Shown here piece after piece: positions 61,376 to 64,000 of a stretch of 64,000 nt of DNA (position 1 is its first letter; every line of letters starts with the position of its first letter). A program made the position numbers and the translations under genes. This DNA comes from Pseudeuparius sepicola (Eukaryota > Arthropoda > Insecta > Coleoptera > Anthribidae): assembly GCA_963920635.1 (NCBI GenBank), contig OY987303.1:44949223-45013222 (forward strand). Reading direction: 5' to 3'. The notes beneath the pieces are model-generated. The model worked only from the letters and a program-made list of their open reading frames with translations. It was not told where the DNA came from and did not search any database.

Positions 61376-62510
61376 GACACTTTTAATTCAAATAAGGTAA
61401 CAGCTTTGCCCCAAAGTTAAAAAATAATATAGCTTAGCTACTTCTATCTTGGATGAATTACAAGGTTTGGACATTTTTAATCCCTATATTATGCTGAGAC
61501 AACATTTTTGTACTCGCACATTTTTTATCGGGATCAGGGACTTAATGACGCTTAATTAAGATCTACTTTTTATTATTTGTTGGCTTCTTCACAAGTGACA
61601 GTGCTTAGATTAGAATTTTTGCCTTCTTAATAGCTCATGGATAAATGTAATATGGGTAGAATCACTAAATCTGACTGAGAAATACCTAGAGAATTTTATT
61701 TAGTTACCAGCAGTAAAGCTGTATTATTGTGTACAGCCAACACCTAGTAGGAAATAATAATTGGTCATTTTATTAGCATATGTCTACCTAATTAGGTGTA
61801 GGAACTGAGCGCTCGAAATCCACACGTGAAATTTATTATTTACCGGCGGAGCCGGTGCTATGTGAGCCGCTAAAAAACCTTCACATTGTCCATTGACCCA
61901 GGATAAAATACCGGTTTAAATTTAATGTGAGAACCTTGGCAGTTAACAATTTGCTAAAACAAATATTATTAATACATTTTTAATTCCGTTATGAGTTAAG
62001 CACCCTGGTTTTGCTTATTTTTAGTAAAAGCACAATACATTTTACCGAAAAGGTTAAGTAAGTCCCTTCATTGTGAATTTGCGCATAACTAATATCTGCA
62101 TCGTTTAATCCTTGTCTATCCATTTAGACAAGGGTTTAATAGATTTGAGATGGCATTGTCGCAGTTTCTTACTATAAAATTTATTCTAAGATATTTTGCA
62201 AAATATAGAGATAGAATCAATATGAAAATATTCATATCAAAGTAATACGCATTCTTTTCTCCGTACCTATTCAGTTTACCTCAGTTCACCTTGAATTTCT
62301 TATTACCGTGCTATCATTACCAAGCAAAGTCGTCAGATGTCGTTAGCTGTAGCAATAGCAATAGTTTCGCAATTTATTGAAGGCTGGTAGCTACGTAGGT
62401 ACCTACTGCGATCTTATTGTTGAGTAGTGAGATGAGATTATTGTTAGAAAACCTAGGCTTTACTTTTTTTACTTTTTTACTTTGAAACAAGATTACAGGA
62501 AAAACAAAAC
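61376..62510. other. ovo intron or upstream region, no gene seen
   Basis: AT-rich unique-looking sequence. A small hairpin ACCGG-CGGAG-CCGGT lies near 61841. No TE end is recognised. Confidence 0.3.
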
Positions 62511-62900
62511 TAGTGAACACCAAGACTGTGAAAGTTATTAGGTATTTCGCGAGATATCCGACAGATAAGGGAAAGTTTTATAGGTTCGGTGCGCCTGTGT
62601 GGCACATTCTTAGTGGGAAATATGCAGGAAATAGGTTAAAGGACGATCTGAAGTACACCTTGACCCCTTTGAAAGTGAAGATGCACACACGCCACTGTTT
62701 GGACCTCCAGACCGCCGTTCACCGCTCTCCGAGGGCCAAATTAAATACGGGACTCGTTGGAGAACGAAGCGGTCTGAGCGGGTTCCCGCATATTTTTGCA
62801 AAAAAGCGGTCAGGCATCGGCACCAAGACCGGACGGATTCGTCCGATCTGTTGACCTTATGAGACTGGTCCTCGTCGGAACCTAGGTCTGTTCTCTGGTA
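62511..62900. other. GC-rich island upstream of ovo coding exons
   Basis: The segment is clearly richer in G+C than its surroundings and open on both strands (113 residues on plus, 63 on minus) without any known domain. On the minus strand, the direction of ovo, a CCTATAAAAC box occurs at its low-coordinate end. It may be an alternative 5' exon or promoter, or a TE fragment. Confidence 0.3.
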
Positions 62901-63360
62901 TAATCTTTCGAAATGTGAATATTATTAACGGAATCTGTCGTTCGGAAAGGGCCGTAGCCAGACAGAAAGATACAAGTTTTAACCGGGAGTATAACAAAAC
63001 AAAATCTCAAAATATTTAGAAGCTTTTACGATTTTCGTGAAATTCTTATTTTATTTCGAGAATATCAAATATCAGTCAAATCTGAAAAAGCTGCTAAACT
63101 ATTTGGAATTTTATTAAGTTATTCTCTTGGTTAAAACAAATATTTTTTCTTGTTGCATTGATCGTCTATCTTTATCATGAGATCCACAAATTCAACATAA
63201 ATAAATTAATTGAACACAAAATATGTGTCTCAAAAATGGAAATAGATAATGATACAAAGTTTTATATCATTTTGATTACCTTAACGAGCAGATTTCAAAA
63301 ATGCAAAAATATATATACTAGTATTGTCGAAAATTTCTTTCTTTCGAAAACAGATCCATT

Positions 63361-63731
63361 TAATTTTTACTTGGGTTTTTCGCCACTGAAACCTGAACCA
63401 AACTGATTAAAAGGCAACTTGTTCAATGTGCCAGAAAAATTACATAAATTAAAACAACCGAACTTTGAATCTGAACTCAAAAATTAACTTCAACAACTTT
63501 GTTTTCTGAGCTTTCGGAGAATAAATCATCCTCCTTTCACTTTTAAATGACAGATTCTGTCATTTCACTTTGACTTGACAATGTATTTGAGAAAGGAAAG
63601 GAGGAAGATTTATTCTACGAAAGCTCAGAAAACAAAGTTGTTGAAGTTATTTTTTAACTTAATGTTCAAAGTTGTCTTTTAATCAGTTTGGTTCAGATTT
63701 CTGTGACGAGAAACCCAATTAAAAATTAAAT
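63361..63731. repeat. long palindrome, arms about 170 bp
   Basis: The left arm (TTGGGTTTTTCGCCACTGAA onward) and the right arm (ending GTGACGAGAAACCCAATTAA) are inverted copies that include AACAACTTTGTTTTCTGAGC, around a centre near 63555. Probably a hairpin MITE. No coding content. Confidence 0.85.
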
Positions 63732-63921
63732 GAATGTATTTATAAGGTGTTCCATTAAAATAAAAAACATAAGTTTGGTTTGCGAAACATTCTGTATAAA
63801 AGTTATAGGGATATTGGTTCACAAACGTAACTTGTGTAGTTTGGCAACGAAGATACTCTCGAGATACCTAATACCCTCTTATAGCAAGCAAAAGATAATC
63901 AGTTAAAAAAAAATAAAAAAA

Positions 63922-63994
63922 TGCGGTAGCTTAGTTGGTTCAAAGCGCCTACGGCCCCAGTAGGAGTCCCGGGTTCGAGTCCCGGCTGGAGTGC
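63922..63994 (+). ncRNA. tRNA-like Pol III unit (tRNA pseudogene or SINE head)
   Basis: An A box TAGCTTAGTTGG and a B box GGGTTCGAGTCCC are spaced as in a tRNA gene. D stem (GCTT/AAGC), anticodon stem (CCTAC/GTAGG) and T stem (CCGGG/CCCGG) all pair. The acceptor stem does not pair, and the anticodon loop GGCCCCA lacks the invariant T33, so it is not a functional tRNA. A run of six T follows. Read on to the window edge it may be the head of a SINE. Confidence 0.7.
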
Positions 63995-64000
63995 TTTTTT
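63995..64000 (+). terminator. Pol III terminator-like T run
   Basis: At least six T residues follow the tRNA-like unit directly; the run continues to the edge of the window. Confidence 0.5.

Noticed and set aside
62513..62854. Protein-coding gene of 113 residues on the plus strand
   Set aside because: It starts at GTG, has no ATG, splice sites or recognised domain, and the opposite strand is also open; GC-rich composition explains both.
63922..63994. Functional tRNA gene
   Set aside because: The acceptor stem does not pair and position 33 is not T, so only the internal promoter boxes are preserved.

Overview
This is a piece of an AT-rich insect nuclear genome. Two conserved animal genes with canonical GT-AG introns anchor it. 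The plus strand carries most of a glutamine-dependent NAD+ synthetase (Nadsyn) gene, whose recognisable exons run from 4636 to 34328. The minus strand carries the 3' part of the zinc-finger transcription factor gene ovo/shavenbaby, with exons between 52311 and 58374. The order of insect I cannot fix from sequence alone. The Nadsyn reading frame joins phase-perfectly through nine exons and accounts for about 660 of the roughly 710 residues expected. The N-terminal exon(s), with the glutamine-amidase Glu, are missing and presumably lie before base 1. The first ovo exon(s) presumably lie beyond base 64000.

Most of the rest is transposable-element (TE) sequence. Nadsyn introns are swollen by insertions. 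From 5011 to 9056 there is a nest five levels deep. From about 10950 to 14150 lies a LINE carrying a palindrome-rich hAT MITE. From 16353 to 17642 lies a truncated Penelope-like element with a GIY-YIG endonuclease. The 16 kb last intron (18002-34129) holds several long foldback elements, a 281-bp tandem repeat, two more LINE remnants and a mariner with an intact transposase. One superfamily of TA-flanked foldback elements with CAGGGTGT-like ends and arms of hundreds of bases recurs across the whole window.

Between the two host genes (34.4-52.3 kb) are a deleted gypsy element, another foldback, a probable three-exon small gene at 39682-40096 of unknown function, and a complete BEL/Pao LTR retrotransposon (41307-47873). 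The BEL/Pao element has LTRs that look identical, a 5-bp target duplication and an unbroken 1762-residue polyprotein. It sits where a host open frame with good splice sites resumes on both sides, so it may have broken a host exon. Convergent poly(A) signals near 50240-50280 may mark the end of a plus-strand unit and of a long ovo 3' UTR.

The ovo introns contain further MITEs and foldbacks. One intron, inside the zinc-finger region, starts with GC instead of GT. The window closes with a long palindrome and a tRNA-like Pol III promoter followed by a T run. Apart from TE proteins I see no virus-like, bacterial, CRISPR or toxin sequence.
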